Source: Schistocerca nitens (taxonomy: Eukaryota > Arthropoda > Insecta > Orthoptera > Acrididae). Taken from it: a DNA stretch of 64,000 nt. Shown here in pieces: positions 22,296-33,859 of the stretch. Where the stretch lies: the NCBI RefSeq assembly GCF_023898315.1, contig NC_064622.1, positions 178,766,178 through 178,830,177 on the forward strand. The letters are read 5' to 3'. Numbering within the stretch: position 1 is the first letter of the stretch; each line of letters opens with the position of its first letter. The translations under genes and the position numbers were made by a program. Below the pieces are notes generated by a model, which was not told the origin of the DNA, made no database searches, and saw only the letters and a list, made by a program, of their open reading frames with translations.

Positions 22296-22650
22296 GTGCA
22301 GGTTGCATACATTCAGGAACAACCTTGATAGATTTATGACCCCTTCCCCTTTCCTTAACCTATTGTTCTGTTAAGTGATTAATGACCCCCTGAGGGTTGA
22401 TTTATCACCCTCTGGGGATAATATTTCTTTCTGAGAACCCCCCCACAACCCTTCATCTTCTGCCCCCAGTCTCTGACGGAAACCTCCAAATGACTACTTC
22501 GTGCCCAGCGAGCATCTGTCATGTGCCACACTAACCTGCCTTTTGTCCTAAACAAAGTAGTGGATACCTACTAAATCACCAGCTGTGGATGTCTTGGAAA
22601 TATTCCCTCACTCTATCAGATGGACTGATTAATTAATTAAATCGGTACTC
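22296..22650 (+). repeat. dispersed repeat, copy 2 (unknown type)
   Basis: Direct-orientation relative of 9896-10170. It begins immediately after left-arm homology to the right arm stops (about 22254). Confidence 0.7.
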
Positions 22651-25249
22651 TCTGTATGGGGCAGTTTTTCCTTGCATCCTATTAGTGTGTACTAGAAGTG
22701 GTATATTTGGAGGGATTTGAAAACACAAGTGCCTGGTTTCCAAATCCTTATGAATGTTTTTCACTTGTCTTCTATTTGTGTGATAGGAAGTCCCTTTCAT
22801 TGGAGGTAGCTGAAAATTTCTAATTTCAGCTCAATTGCATGCTATGTCCTTAAACAATCCGCAGAGGGGTTGGATTGATGTGTGTGCTTGCAGTACCACT
22901 GCTGGAAACAATAAATTTACGAAACGGGAATTTGACATTGTGACTGGAAGTGATGATGTATAAAATCATAGTTGGAATTTCAGGTTTCGGAGTGAATTTA
23001 TACTGTAACGGTTGTGGAATTCCCGACCACTACAAGTCTCCTAAGTGTATTTTACAAAGCACTATAGAATTCCTAAGTTTGTTCTCTCAGCTATACCAGG
23101 ATGATGAATGAGAAGGGAAAGGTCTACCTGTGATAGAATAGTAACAACAACAAATACTACTACAAGACTTAGTGCACTGCAATGTACTGAGAAGAACTGA
23201 ACAAAAATCCTAGTAGTTGTCATGGATAGATGCTTGAGAATACAGAAAACACTCTTACATACTGCCCACTCACCTCCCAGACATCCACGTGCAGCACTAC
23301 TGTCCTCTCATATACTGCCAGCACCATCGCTCAGAGGCCCAAGAAAACTGCTGCAGTGACCTGAGCCACAGTCATAGAGCATGTGTGTCTGCCAGAGTGC
23401 ACCACCCCTTGGCCATGGAGGGCATCCGGGATTGAATTGAGTGATAGGAAATTAGATGTTATCAATACGTCCAGTGCCAACCCTGATCGATATTGAATCA
23501 CTCAATTTTCCACGGAGAATACATGCAACACATGCGATCACAGAGACAGCCAACGCAAACTGGGCATTAGTTTAATATTCAGCTATCCAGAGGGCGCCGC
23601 AAAGGCCACTGCCAGGACTTGTGCAAGAACCAATTATTCAGCCAACCACAATTTTTCTTTGTTGCTGCCATTTGGGAAAAGCCGGAACTGTCAATTCGTT
23701 CCAGTCACTGGCTATCTCTGCCACGCACTATGATGCCCAGTAGAGAGGTAATAGGAAACCAGCCACATATGTATCACTGTAATTACAATGAAATATTACG
23801 ACCGCAGCCCAAATCTGGTGACATTTCACAATGATCGAAGTACTGGAAATCCCTACTCGTGATTGCTGTGGCTCTGTGACGAATCTCACATTGAAATATC
23901 AATATCTATATCCTCATAATGACTGATCATAATTTTCTGTGTAAAATCTTTCAACCCCTTTATGGCTACCGATACACTGAAATCGCAGTTTTCTGTGTCA
24001 AATCCTTATCTCCCTTACGACTGGACATAATCATTTTCTTTGCACACGTCAGAACACAGACCACAGTAACTTTACATCCCAACACATACTTTATAAGCCT
24101 CCTGATCACAGCAAATCTATCCCCTACTAAGTATAATGCTTCACCAATATCTGAATGCTGTGGTACCAGTGTGTCTTAGGAAGAACCAGCTATTAAAAAC
24201 ATGAACGCAATGACTATGTTACTGCCACCCTGCATAAAAAGCGGTTCTACATGCACGCACAAGTACCGAAAACGATATACAATTTAAAAACTAATCATAC
24301 TTTGTAAATCGAGATATGGTACTGCTTATGAATGAAGAGGTCTTCTACATAAATACTGCGTCGTTGAATATATACGGTGATGACAGGGGTGTGCGAGAGT
24401 GCAGACGCACGTCGCCAGTTGTGTAAGCTCGTAATAATATCACCCTTCTCACTGAATTTAGTAAGGTATTCGGTTAAGGAACATGGTATCAAGCTGATAT
24501 TTGCAACTCCCTCGTACCACTGATAGATATTTCCCACACTACTTGCAACGCATTCTATCTCGATGCATTGTGGACAGTGTAACAGAGGTTCTGCAATATA
24601 TCCGTGGGGTTATAGGCGAGGAAAGATGATGGCTGTTTGAGAAAGATCACGGACAGTAGATGTTATAATCCATGAGGAGTCACTTTAAAAATGCAATGCT
24701 AGTTTAAGTCATAAGAAACATACAAAATCCTATGACTAATACACTGTCTTTTCAGATCAATAGCGTTACGCTTTCTGGTAGAAATTCTGTCTGTGATTTG
24801 GAATCAAGTCTCTCCATTTAACCTCACAATTGCATTGGATTCTGTGGAGATGTTTGTTAATGATTACAGCCACTGGCGAATCATATTTGTGGCTCTCTCA
24901 TATCTCGAAACGAGTCACCTTTTTCGAAACTACCTGTTAAGGTCCCTATACAGCAAAACTCCAACATTCTTTTGACAATTACTATGCATCTTGTAACTGT
25001 TCGTCAAACTCTCCCCTGCTCTCCCTGCAGTTTTGTCCATGTGATGTTACCAATTTAAGTCGGAACTGAACAGAGTCAGAGAGAGCTATATGTACCACCT
25101 TCTCCATCTCGTGGAGAAACAGGGTGAGCTGAGTTAACGTGTCAGGATCGTGTTTTGACCACTCAGTGGAAGCATGTACAGAGTGTAAGGCGAGCGCCAA
25201 ACGAAGCTTTCTCCTGACACACGAGGTGATAAGAAAAGGCAGTACAAGC
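22651..25249. other. left-arm sequence without counterpart, unannotated
   Basis: The right arm has only about 380 bp between the matching blocks on either side (about 35070 to 34690). Most of this 2.6-kb stretch is therefore either inserted here or deleted there. I find no transposon termini or protein domains. A TC-rich run lies earlier, at about 22037-22062. Confidence 0.45.
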
Positions 25250-25316
25250 AGTTACAGTGGTGTTTCTTATTGGCAAAATTAGAAAGACTTCGCATCATAT
25301 GGTAAATGGAAAAAAA

Positions 25317-25637
25317 AGCACTCCGTCATCAGGCCACATGTGGCCCATCGGGACCATCCGACTGCCGTGTCATCCTCAGATGAGGATGCAGATAGGAGGG
25401 GCGTGTGGTCAGCACACTGCTCTCGCGGTCGTTGCGATGGTTTTCTTTGACCAGAGCCGCTACTATTCGGTCGAGTAGCTCCTCAATTAGCATCACGAGG
25501 CTGAGTGCACCCCGAAAAATGGCAACAGCACATGGCGGCCCGGATGGTCACCCATCCAAGTGCCGGTCACGCCCGACAGCGCTTAACTTCGGTGATCTGA
25601 CGGGAACCGGCGTATCCACTGCGGCAAGGCCGTTGCC
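25317..25637 (-). repeat. 5S rRNA-derived SINE (SINE3-like)
   Basis: On the minus strand the first 117 bp (25637-25521) are recognisably 5S rRNA: the segments GATCACCGAAGTTAAGCG and CACTTGGATGGGTGACC match the internal Pol III promoter region of 5S genes. A roughly 200-bp non-5S body follows, ending near GGAGTGCTTTTTTTTCC. Left and right flanks (CATATGGTAAATGGA; TATATGGAAGAAGG) are similar to each other and together match one place in the right arm, consistent with a worn target duplication. It is not a functional 5S gene because it lacks normal gene context and runs into an unrelated body. Confidence 0.85.
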
Positions 25638-25700
25638 ACGTCGTATATGGAAGAAGGATGAGAATTTTGCTACTGCATTGTGGTGCGTTTATAAACTACA

Positions 25701-26264
25701 TACTGGTACTGCAGCCTGAAGGAGATCTGCATCTCTCAGGGTGCACTCACGTCTGTCACGTAAATGTTTGTGTCGGAAAGTAAACCGATTTTGTAACGTA
25801 TTACAGGTTCCTAATCAGCGAAATATTTAGTCTCATCTTTGCACTTTTGTAGTTCAGTTTTTGAATCTGTGCCTGTTAACAGTCTTTGGTATGTATAGGG
25901 ACTGTGATGGCTGCGTGTGGATGTGAGCCGAGTTGGTGACATTTCATGCTCTACTCCAGGCTGTGATAGCTTCAGTTACACAGCTTAAAGTTGCAGTGAG
26001 TGGGCATCACTCTTGTGGACTGTCCATGCAGATCCAACAGACATCCATCATGTCTGAGCCGGCTGATCGATCCGCACTGGTGCCCAGCCCAGTTACTGCT
26101 CACACTGAGGTTGACTACTCATCCATGGTCGAGTGGGAGGTCGTCTTGGAACGTGACAGGCTGTGAAAAACGTCCCAGGGGCCACATGTAAGGCATACCT
26201 GATTAGTCTAACAAACAAGTTCCAGGCACTGTCTGTGATTGACGCTGTCTCTCAGGGAGGAGAC
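25701..26264. other. unannotated stretch
   Basis: Between the 5S-derived SINE and a family B SINE. No family resemblance seen in its short reading frames. Confidence 0.4.
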
Positions 26265-26275
26265 TCTCTCTCTGG

Positions 26276-26470
26276 GCCGGCCGGAGTGGCCGTGCGGTTC
26301 TAGGCACTACAGTCTGGAGCCGCGTGACCGCTACGTCGCAGGTTCGAATCCTGCATCGGGCATGGATGTGTGTGATGTCCTTAGGTAGTTAGGTTTAAGT
26401 AGTTCTAAGTTCTAGGAGACTGATGACCACAGATGTTAAGTCCCATAGTGCTCAGAGCCATTTGAAGCCA
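26276..26470 (+). repeat. SINE family B
   Basis: Head GGCCGGCCGGAGTGGCC, B box GGTTCGAATCC, body ending AGAGCCATTTGAAGCCA. An 11-bp duplication, TCTCTCTCTGG, lies at 26265-26275 and 26471-26481. Confidence 0.93.
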
Positions 26471-26599
26471 TCTCTCTCTGGTTTCAAGCAGCTAACAGAA
26501 GTGGTAAAGGCTGCCAGTCTTGCTTGTGAGACGAAAGCAGAGCTCACCATTTGCATCATAGTCGAAAGGACCGGTTGCAGATCTTTGGTACAAGGCCGA

Positions 26600-26807
26600 A
26601 ATTTGGAAATTTGTTTTTAAGATCTTATGGGTCCAAACTGCTCAGGTCAACAGTCCCGAAGCTTACACACTACTTAATCTAACTGAAACTCACTTACGCT
26701 AAGGACATCACACACACCCATGCCCAAGGGAGGACTCAAACCTCCAACAGGGGAGCCGCGCGGACCGTGACAAGGAGCCCCAAACCGCGCGGCTACCCCG
26801 CGCGGCT
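26600..26807 (-). repeat. SINE family C
   Basis: Same family as 13176-13384, minus strand, with a GCGCGG-rich head. Flanks TACAAGGCCGA (26589-26599) and TACAGGGCCGA (26808-26818) are a target duplication with one mismatch. Confidence 0.9.
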
Positions 26808-28968
26808 TACAGGGCCGAGTGGAGAGTCAGAATCAGGGGCTCAGATGGTTCTGCGACCGTGTAAGTTGCAGAATCCTTACTTGCGCCATAGTATGGTGGG
26901 GTTCCGTGTTTTACTGAATGGGTCAGGAGTCCACTACACGCAGGAGGCAGCCACACAGGTAGCAAGGGGTGTGTGGCGTTGATTGGGCGGTTTTTTATGT
27001 TAGAGGGTCTCGGGGAAACACAAAATGAGCTTTAGTCTGAAAGGATACAAGTCGAACATAGAAAGAACGTAGATACAGGAAACGTCGGTATAACAGTTGT
27101 AAATTGTTATAGCTGTGTTGGGAAAGTACCAGAGCTCCAAGCGCTAATAGAAAGCAATGTTGCTCAAATCGTTACAGGCACTGAAAGCTGGTTAAAGCCA
27201 GAGATAAGTTCGGCCAAAGATTTTGCGAAGAACTTAACGGTGTTCCGAAAGGAGAGACTAAACACAGTTGTCGGTGGTGTGTTTATTGCTATTAGAAGTA
27301 GCTTATCTTGTAGCGAAAATGCAGCAGATAATTCCTGTGAGTTAGTATGGGCAGATATCGTTCTTGACAACCGGACTAAAATAGCAATTGGATCCTTTTA
27401 CCGACTTCCGAACTCAGATGACACAATTGCTGAAAGGTTCCAAGAATAATTAACCCTCAATATAATGGCGAAAATGCATGCTTAAATCCGGAGGTACGTA
27501 TAAAACATCATCCGAATTTGTGCTAAAAGCATTCTCTGAGAACTATTTCGAGCAGTTAGTTCATGAGCCCTCGCTAATAGTAAATGGTTGTGAAAACACA
27601 CTTGACCTCTTAACAACAAATAATCGTGAGCTAATAACGAGCATCAATAGGGACACAGGGATTAGTCGTAGCGAGATTGAATATTGTAACCCCCAAACCC
27701 TCCAAAAATAAACGAAATATATACCTATTCAAAACAGCAAATAAAAATTCACTAGACGCCTTCCTGAGAGACAATATCCACTCCTTCCAAATTAACAATG
27801 TAAGTGTAGACCAGATGTGGCTTTAATTCAAAGTAATAGTATCGACAGCAATTGAGACATTTATACCAAATAAATTAACAAACGGCGGAGCTGATCCCCC
27901 TTGATACACAAAACGGTTCGGAACACTCTAGCAGAAATAACGAAAACAGCATGCCAAATTTAAACGAACGCAGAATTTGTAAGATCCGCGATCTTTTACA
28001 GAAGCTCGAAATGTAGCGCGGACCATCATTGCGAGATGCTTATACTTGTTTTCACAAGGAAACTTTATCTCGAAACCTGACAGAAAACCCTAAGTGTTTC
28101 TGGTCGTACTTAAAGTATGCTATTGGCAAGACACAGTCAGCCTTCTCTGCGCGATAACAATGGAGATACTATCGACGACTGTGCTGCGAAAGCAGAATTA
28201 CTAAATATAACCTTTCGAGATTCCTTCACAAAAGAAGACGAAGTAAATATTCCAGAATTCGAATCAAAAATAGCTGCCAGCATGAGTAACTTAGAAGTTG
28301 GTATCCTTGGAGTACTGAAGCAATAAGAGCAAGTCTTCAGGTCTAAACTCTATACCAATTAGGTTCCTTTCAGAGTATGCTGATGCAATAGTTCCATACT
28401 TAACAATCATATACAACCGTTTGCTCGACGAAAGATCCGTACCCTAAGACTGGAAATTTGCACAGGTCACACCAACATTCAAAAAAGATAGTAGGAGTAA
28501 TCCACTAAATTGCAGGCCCTTATCATTAACGTCAATAGACAGCATGACTTTGGAGCGTATTTCATGTTCGACCATTATGAATTATTTCGAACAGAACGGT
28601 CTATTGACACACAGTCAACACGGAATTAGAAAATTGTTCTTGCCAAACACAACTAGCTCTTTACACACACGAAGTGTTGAGCGTTATTGACAAGGGATTT
28701 GAAATTGATCCTGTATTTCTAATTTTCCAAAAGGCTTTTGACACTACAAGCGCCTTGTAGTGAAGTTGTATGCGTATGGAATATCGTCTCAGTTATGTGA
28801 CTGAACTCGTAATTTCCTGTCAGAGAGGTCACAATTTGTAGTAATTGGTGGAAAGTCATCAAATAAAACAGAAGTGACTTCTGCCTTTCCCAAAGGTAGT
28901 GTTATAGGCCTTCTGCTGTTCCTTATCTATGCAAGAAATTTAGGGGGGAACTGAGCAGCCTTCTTAGG

Positions 28969-29337
28969 TTGTTTGCAGATGATGCTGTCGTTTATTGTCT
29001 ACTAAATTCATCAGAAGAGCAAAACAAATTGCAAAACGATTTAGAAAAGATAACTGAATGGTGCGAAAATTGGCAATTGACGCTAAATAATGAAAAATGT
29101 GACATCATCCATGTGGTTGCTAAAAGGTTACACGATAATGTGAAGGCTGTAAATTCTACTAAATACCTAGGAATTACAATTACAAACAACTTAAATTGGA
29201 AGGAACACATAGAAAATGTTGTGAGGAAGGCAAACCAAAGACTGTGTTTTATTGGCAGAACACTTAGAAAATGTAACAGACCTACTAAAGAAACTGCCTA
29301 CACTATTCTTGTCCATCCTCTTTTGGAGTACTGCTGA
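28969..29337 (+). pseudogene. LINE reverse transcriptase, surviving catalytic segment
   Basis: The longest open piece (122 codons) of the LINE at 27000-29975. It carries the palm motif FADDA with both aspartates, followed by WQLTLNNEKC and YLGITITNNLNWKEHI, then LVHPLLEYC, where a stop truncates it. Enzymatic activity would need the upstream fingers and palm, which are frameshifted. Confidence 0.82.
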
Positions 29338-29581
29338 CTGGTCTGAGATCCTTACCAGATAGGATTAATTGAGTACATCGAGAAAGTTCAACAAGAGCAG
29401 CACGTTTTGTATTATCGCGAAGTAGGGGAGAGAGTCTCACAGACATGATTCAGGATATGGGATGGTCACCATTAAAACAAAGGCATTTTTCGCTGGAGCG
29501 GAATATTCTCACGAGGTTTTAATCATCAGCTTTCTCCTCCAAATACAAACATATTTTGTTGACACCAACCTATATAGGGAG

Positions 29582-29784
29582 GAAAAAAATGGTTCAAATG
29601 GCTCTGAGCACTATGGGACTTAAATTCTGAGGTCATCTGTCCCCTAGAACTTAAGAACTACTTAAACCTAACTAACCTAAGGACATCACACACATCCATG
29701 CCCGAGGCAGGATTCGAACCTGCGACGTAGCGGTCGCGCGGTTCCAGACTGTAGCGCCTAGAACCGCTCGGCCACCCCGGCGGG
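29582..29784 (-). repeat. SINE family B
   Basis: Full-length family B in reverse, ending GGCGGG. Target duplication ATAGGGAG at 29574-29581 and 29785-29792. Inserted in the 3' end of a LINE. Confidence 0.9.
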
Positions 29785-29975
29785 ATAGGGAGAAAACACC
29801 ATCACAAAAAAATTAGAGAAATCAGAGCTCGCACGGAGAGATACAGATGTTTATTTATCCGCACGCTGTTCGAGAGTGGAATAATAGATAATTATTGTGA
29901 CGGTGGCTCGATGATCCGTCTGCCAGGCACTTGAGTGTGATTAGTAGAGTATCCATGCAGATGTAGATGTAGGTG

Positions 29976-30889
29976 TACAAGCAGGAGGGTACTATATCCG
30001 CTACATTCGATGTCTCGTGGAGGAACAGTGTGAGCCGAGTTCCAGATAATCAATACATTTCGATATTTTGCTTTTGCAAAGAGTATATAACACATGTTCC
30101 AGACTTGTACTGGCCGATGCTGGTAATATAGACTGATATTCTCGTTCCAATACTGTAACTGCCGTTCTGCAAAGACTGTTCTGTACCAGTCTTACTTACG
30201 TTACGTATCCAGTTACATACAATTTGTTTGTATGCAGAAGAGTTTAGCACTCTTTACTGGTGTATAGCAGAAACGAGCCTAATACATTTCAGAGTATTGT
30301 GGTGATATAACAGACGAATAATAATAAGAAGACATGTATGATTTACGCATAACGTAGCTCCAGAGTGATGGAGTTTGAAACATTTTACGCAAATCTCTTG
30401 TGCTATCAATTGTGTGTAATCGTTGTAGTGTTTGGATTCCATAACAAAAAGCTACTGGGAGGAGAGAAATGATGGTAGAACATAAACACACACCCCTAAG
30501 GCTACACAGTTCTACACTTAAACATGCTGTAATTTTTAAAGCATTGTGGTTTCGGATGTATTACTCGTTTAGAATGAAATGCTGTTAATCCTCCAATGCA
30601 GGAAATATATTTGCAACATATAACGCACGTTGACCCTGCAAGTGTTCTATCTCACTCACTAAGGTGAAACTTTAAGATGATAAAATTGCTACCTTGTACA
30701 TCAAAGAAAAAGAAGCATAGATTCTTTGCGGCTCATGCACTATATAGTTTTCCAGAAGTGTCCAATTATGGTTCCGAAATTATGCTAACCTTGCGTCAGC
30801 AACGGAAAATGCACGAAACAACGACATGTTATGAGTAAATAGACAAACGCCCAGCAGCGGTGTTTGACGCGTGAAATTATACGCCGTGT
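29976..30889. other. left-arm stretch without clear match
   Basis: Expected to pair with about 33860-34640 on the right, but I could not align it convincingly by eye. No coding or RNA features. Confidence 0.4.
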
Positions 30890-32253
30890 GCTCTAACTCA
30901 GTAAACAGAACACAGTCTCTTCCACAGACGACATCTGTCAAGCAAATTACAGTACCTCACAAACCCCAGTCACTAAATTAGAATCACTACAGCTATGAAA
31001 CTGAAGACTCGATTTATATCCGGTAAGTGGCAGGGGAATGGAGTACTTCGCATACACCATCGTTCGTCTAGAGGATGGTGTCAAAATAGGTTTTCCACCG
31101 GTTTGATAAACATGATTCACCACACTTGCTTTGGGAGTCCTGTGCTGACTGCGGTGTGGAGAGGTTTGCTGTTACCGAATGCAGGTAGATAGCGCTCTAA
31201 GTCACACACAGAACACGCAATTATATATGAGTCAAGCGCACGTTATACCACACAACTGATAAATCCCGAGAGAACAACGGGAAAAATGGTTAAATGTGAG
31301 ATATACGACCTTCTGCATCTCCCTCTCCCTAAAATGCATCATCAGTTTACCATTAAATCATACCTCGTTACAATACCTCTCAAGCGATTACTCCATCCAC
31401 TTTCTATCATCCTTTAATGCAGATCGATGTTAGTTTAAAGCCAAATGGTTCTCGTTTCCAGGAAAGCATGAAAGACAGCAGTCAGCGTGCATGTATCCCT
31501 ATTACCTCAATAGACATAAAGCAGATTGTTGTGAAAAACCTTGCAACAATTGTTCTGTAAGGTATTTGTTAGCTGACACTGCATGGTTGTGATTGGTAAA
31601 GAGTTTAGAGAAGCACATTGTAGATACTGTTTGGGTTAAAAACATGTAAAGAGTCTTGCGCAGGGTCAAACTGCGATCTGTTCTGTACTTGTATATTGCA
31701 GCCCCTCTCTCCCCCCACAAGCTGATAATACAATGCTCTTTATGTAAGGAAACTTTATAAAAACCCATAATGTGGTCGCCGATAAGTTTCGGGTCACACC
31801 TGGGCTTGTGATCTGACGTATGTAAATACATTACTCTGCATTTGGTGGTCATTCACGTTGAACATTCTATTCCGGCCGTCCATGAAAAATGACAGTGTCC
31901 TTGGTTCCTGGTACTTCCATTTCAATTTTTTTTTCGTATTTCTCTTGTTGTCACATACTAGTTACTATGTACAAGAATTTCCCTCCACCAAGCAGACATA
32001 CAAGTACTCTCTCATTCTCCCTCAACTTCCCTGTATTTTGGCTTATTTTTCCGCAATTTATACATATTTTCTGTCAATTTTTGAAGTTTTGGCAATTATC
32101 TCACTTTTGCACATGTAATCATGACATCACTTCTGGCCACATATTCTAAAATTGCTTGTAAATATAGTACATCTGCCAACACCTAGCACAACTGCTCTAT
32201 TTTTCTGTGTGTTTGTGTGTGCCTGTATCAGTTTCACTCGGAAACTACCACCA

Positions 32254-32493
32254 TTGAATCCACCTTGAGACACCGCCCCAGACATATAGAGATTGGATTC
32301 ACCTTCAAACCGTATCCCAGCCATGATATGTGGTGGATCCACCTCCGAACCATGTGTCGTCCATAACACATGTTGTATCCACATTCGAACACCATCCCAG
32401 CTGTAACACGTGGTGGATCCATCCTTGACTGCTATCCTTGACGTAACGAGTGATGGATTCACCTAAGAGCTCTATCCTGAACCTATCCTTTGC
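32254..32493 (+). repeat. 40-bp tandem repeat forming the palindrome loop
   Basis: Six degenerate 40-bp units start at 32254, 32294, 32334, 32374, 32414 and 32454. Most begin TGGATYCAYC or a close variant and several carry TATCCCAGC or GTAACACGTGG further in. The array occupies almost exactly the unpaired space between the two arms (32240 and 32507). Unit length was counted by hand. Confidence 0.87.
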
Positions 32494-33859
32494 CATGGTG
32501 GCCCCCACATGAAACCAATACAGGCACATAGTCACATACAGAAAAATGGTGCAGTTGCGCTAGATGTTGACAGCTGTACTACATTTACAAGCAATTTTAG
32601 AATACGTATCAAGAAGAGATGCCATGATCACATGAGTAGAAGAGAGATAAAATAGGTAAAATTACAAAAATTGAAGGAAAATACATATAAATTGAGGGAA
32701 AGCGCGTCAAAATCTGGAGAAATTGAGGGAGAATGAGGAAGTACTTACATGACTGATTAGTACTGGAAAATTCTTGTACGTGGAAACTAGTATGTGACAG
32801 CAAGAGGATTACGAGAACAAGTCGTCATGAAAGCACTGGGAGCCAGGGAAACTGTCATTTTTTATGGACGGTGATAAGACGGCCAGAATAGAGTGTTCAA
32901 CGTGGATGTAGAGTAAAGAATTTTCGTATGTCAGATTACAAGTCCAGGTGTAGCCCCAAACTTATCGGCGGCCACCTTGTAGATTTTTATGAAGTATCCT
33001 TAGATATAGAACATTGTATCACGAGTTTGGGAGGCTGCAATATATAAGTACAGAACAGATCGCAGTTTGAACCTGTGCAAGACTCTTTACATGTTTTAAA
33101 CCCAAACAAACTGTATCTACAGTGTGCTTCTCTATACTCTATACCAATCATAACCATGCAGTGTCAGCTAACAAATACCTCACAAAACAATTGCCGCAAG
33201 GTGTTTCATAATATTCTGCTTTATGTCTATTGAGGTAATAGGGATACATGCAAGTTGACTGCTGTCTTTCACGCTTTTCTGGAAAAGAGAACCATCTGCC
33301 TTTAAATTGGCATGGATCTGCGTTAAAGGATAACAGAAAGTGGATCGAGTAACCGGTTGAGAGCGGTTGTAACGAGGTACGATTTAATTGTAGACTGCTG
33401 TTGCATTTTAGGGAGTGGGAGTTGTGGCAGGTTATATATCTCACATTTAACCATTTTTGCCGTGATGTATCAGTTGTGTGGTATAACTTGTGTTTGACTG
33501 GTATAGAATTGCGTGTTATTAGAGCGCTATCTACCTGCAGTCGGTAATAGCAAACCTACCCACACCGCAGTCAGCACAGGACTTCCAACGCAAGAGTGAA
33601 GAATCATGTCTGTCGAACCGGTGGAAAACCTATTTTGACACCGTCCTCTAGACTATCTATGGTGTATGCGAAGTAATACATTCCCCTGCCACATTCTGGA
33701 CATAAATCGAGTCTTCAGTTTCATAACTGTAGTGATTCTAAGTTAGTGACAAGGATTTGTGATGCACTGCAAAGTCTGTGTACACATTTACTTGACAGAT
33801 GCCGTGTGTGGAAGAGACTGTGTTCTGTACACAGAGTTAGAGCACACCGCAAGCTTTGG

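Larger units (their letters stand above)
27000..29975 (+). mobile_element. decayed LINE in the left arm
   Basis: In order on the plus strand: an endonuclease-like domain (about 27080-27450) with TGTESWLKPE and GGVFIAIRSS; fragments of the pre-RT region (27490-28330); RT blocks (about 28330-28960) including SSGLNSIPIRFL and a degraded NCRPLSLTS; the catalytic block FADDAVVY (28971-28994); and the thumb region LTLNNEKCDII and YLGITITNN, to about 29335. The 3' region reaches a GATGTAGATGTAG tail near 29970. There are many frameshifts and stops. A SINE sits in the 3' portion (29582-29784). Its clade is not certain. Confidence 0.82.
10815..32240 (+). repeat. giant inverted repeat, left arm
   Basis: Blocks of this arm match, in reverse and in strictly reversed order, the region 32507-43670: 10815-11271 with 43665-42125 (less an insert); 12955-13163 with about 42105-42012 plus 37590-37465; 14056-14679 with 37465-36975; 16457-17030 with 36972-36545; 20725-22254 with 36540-35070; short flanks of the 5S SINE near 25250-25316 and 25643-25700 with about 34690-34640; and 30890-32240 with 33860-32507. 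Identity by eye ranges from about 75% to about 90%, and is highest near the centre. The gaps are mostly explained by separately annotated insertions. Confidence 0.85.

Noticed and set aside
25521-25637. Possible 5S rRNA gene
   Set aside because: The 5S-like segment runs directly into a SINE body and lies alone among transposons, so it is a derived repeat.
32254-32493. Regular 40-bp repeats that might suggest a CRISPR array
   Set aside because: Units are directly adjacent with no spacers, they are degenerate, and the genome is animal. It is a minisatellite.
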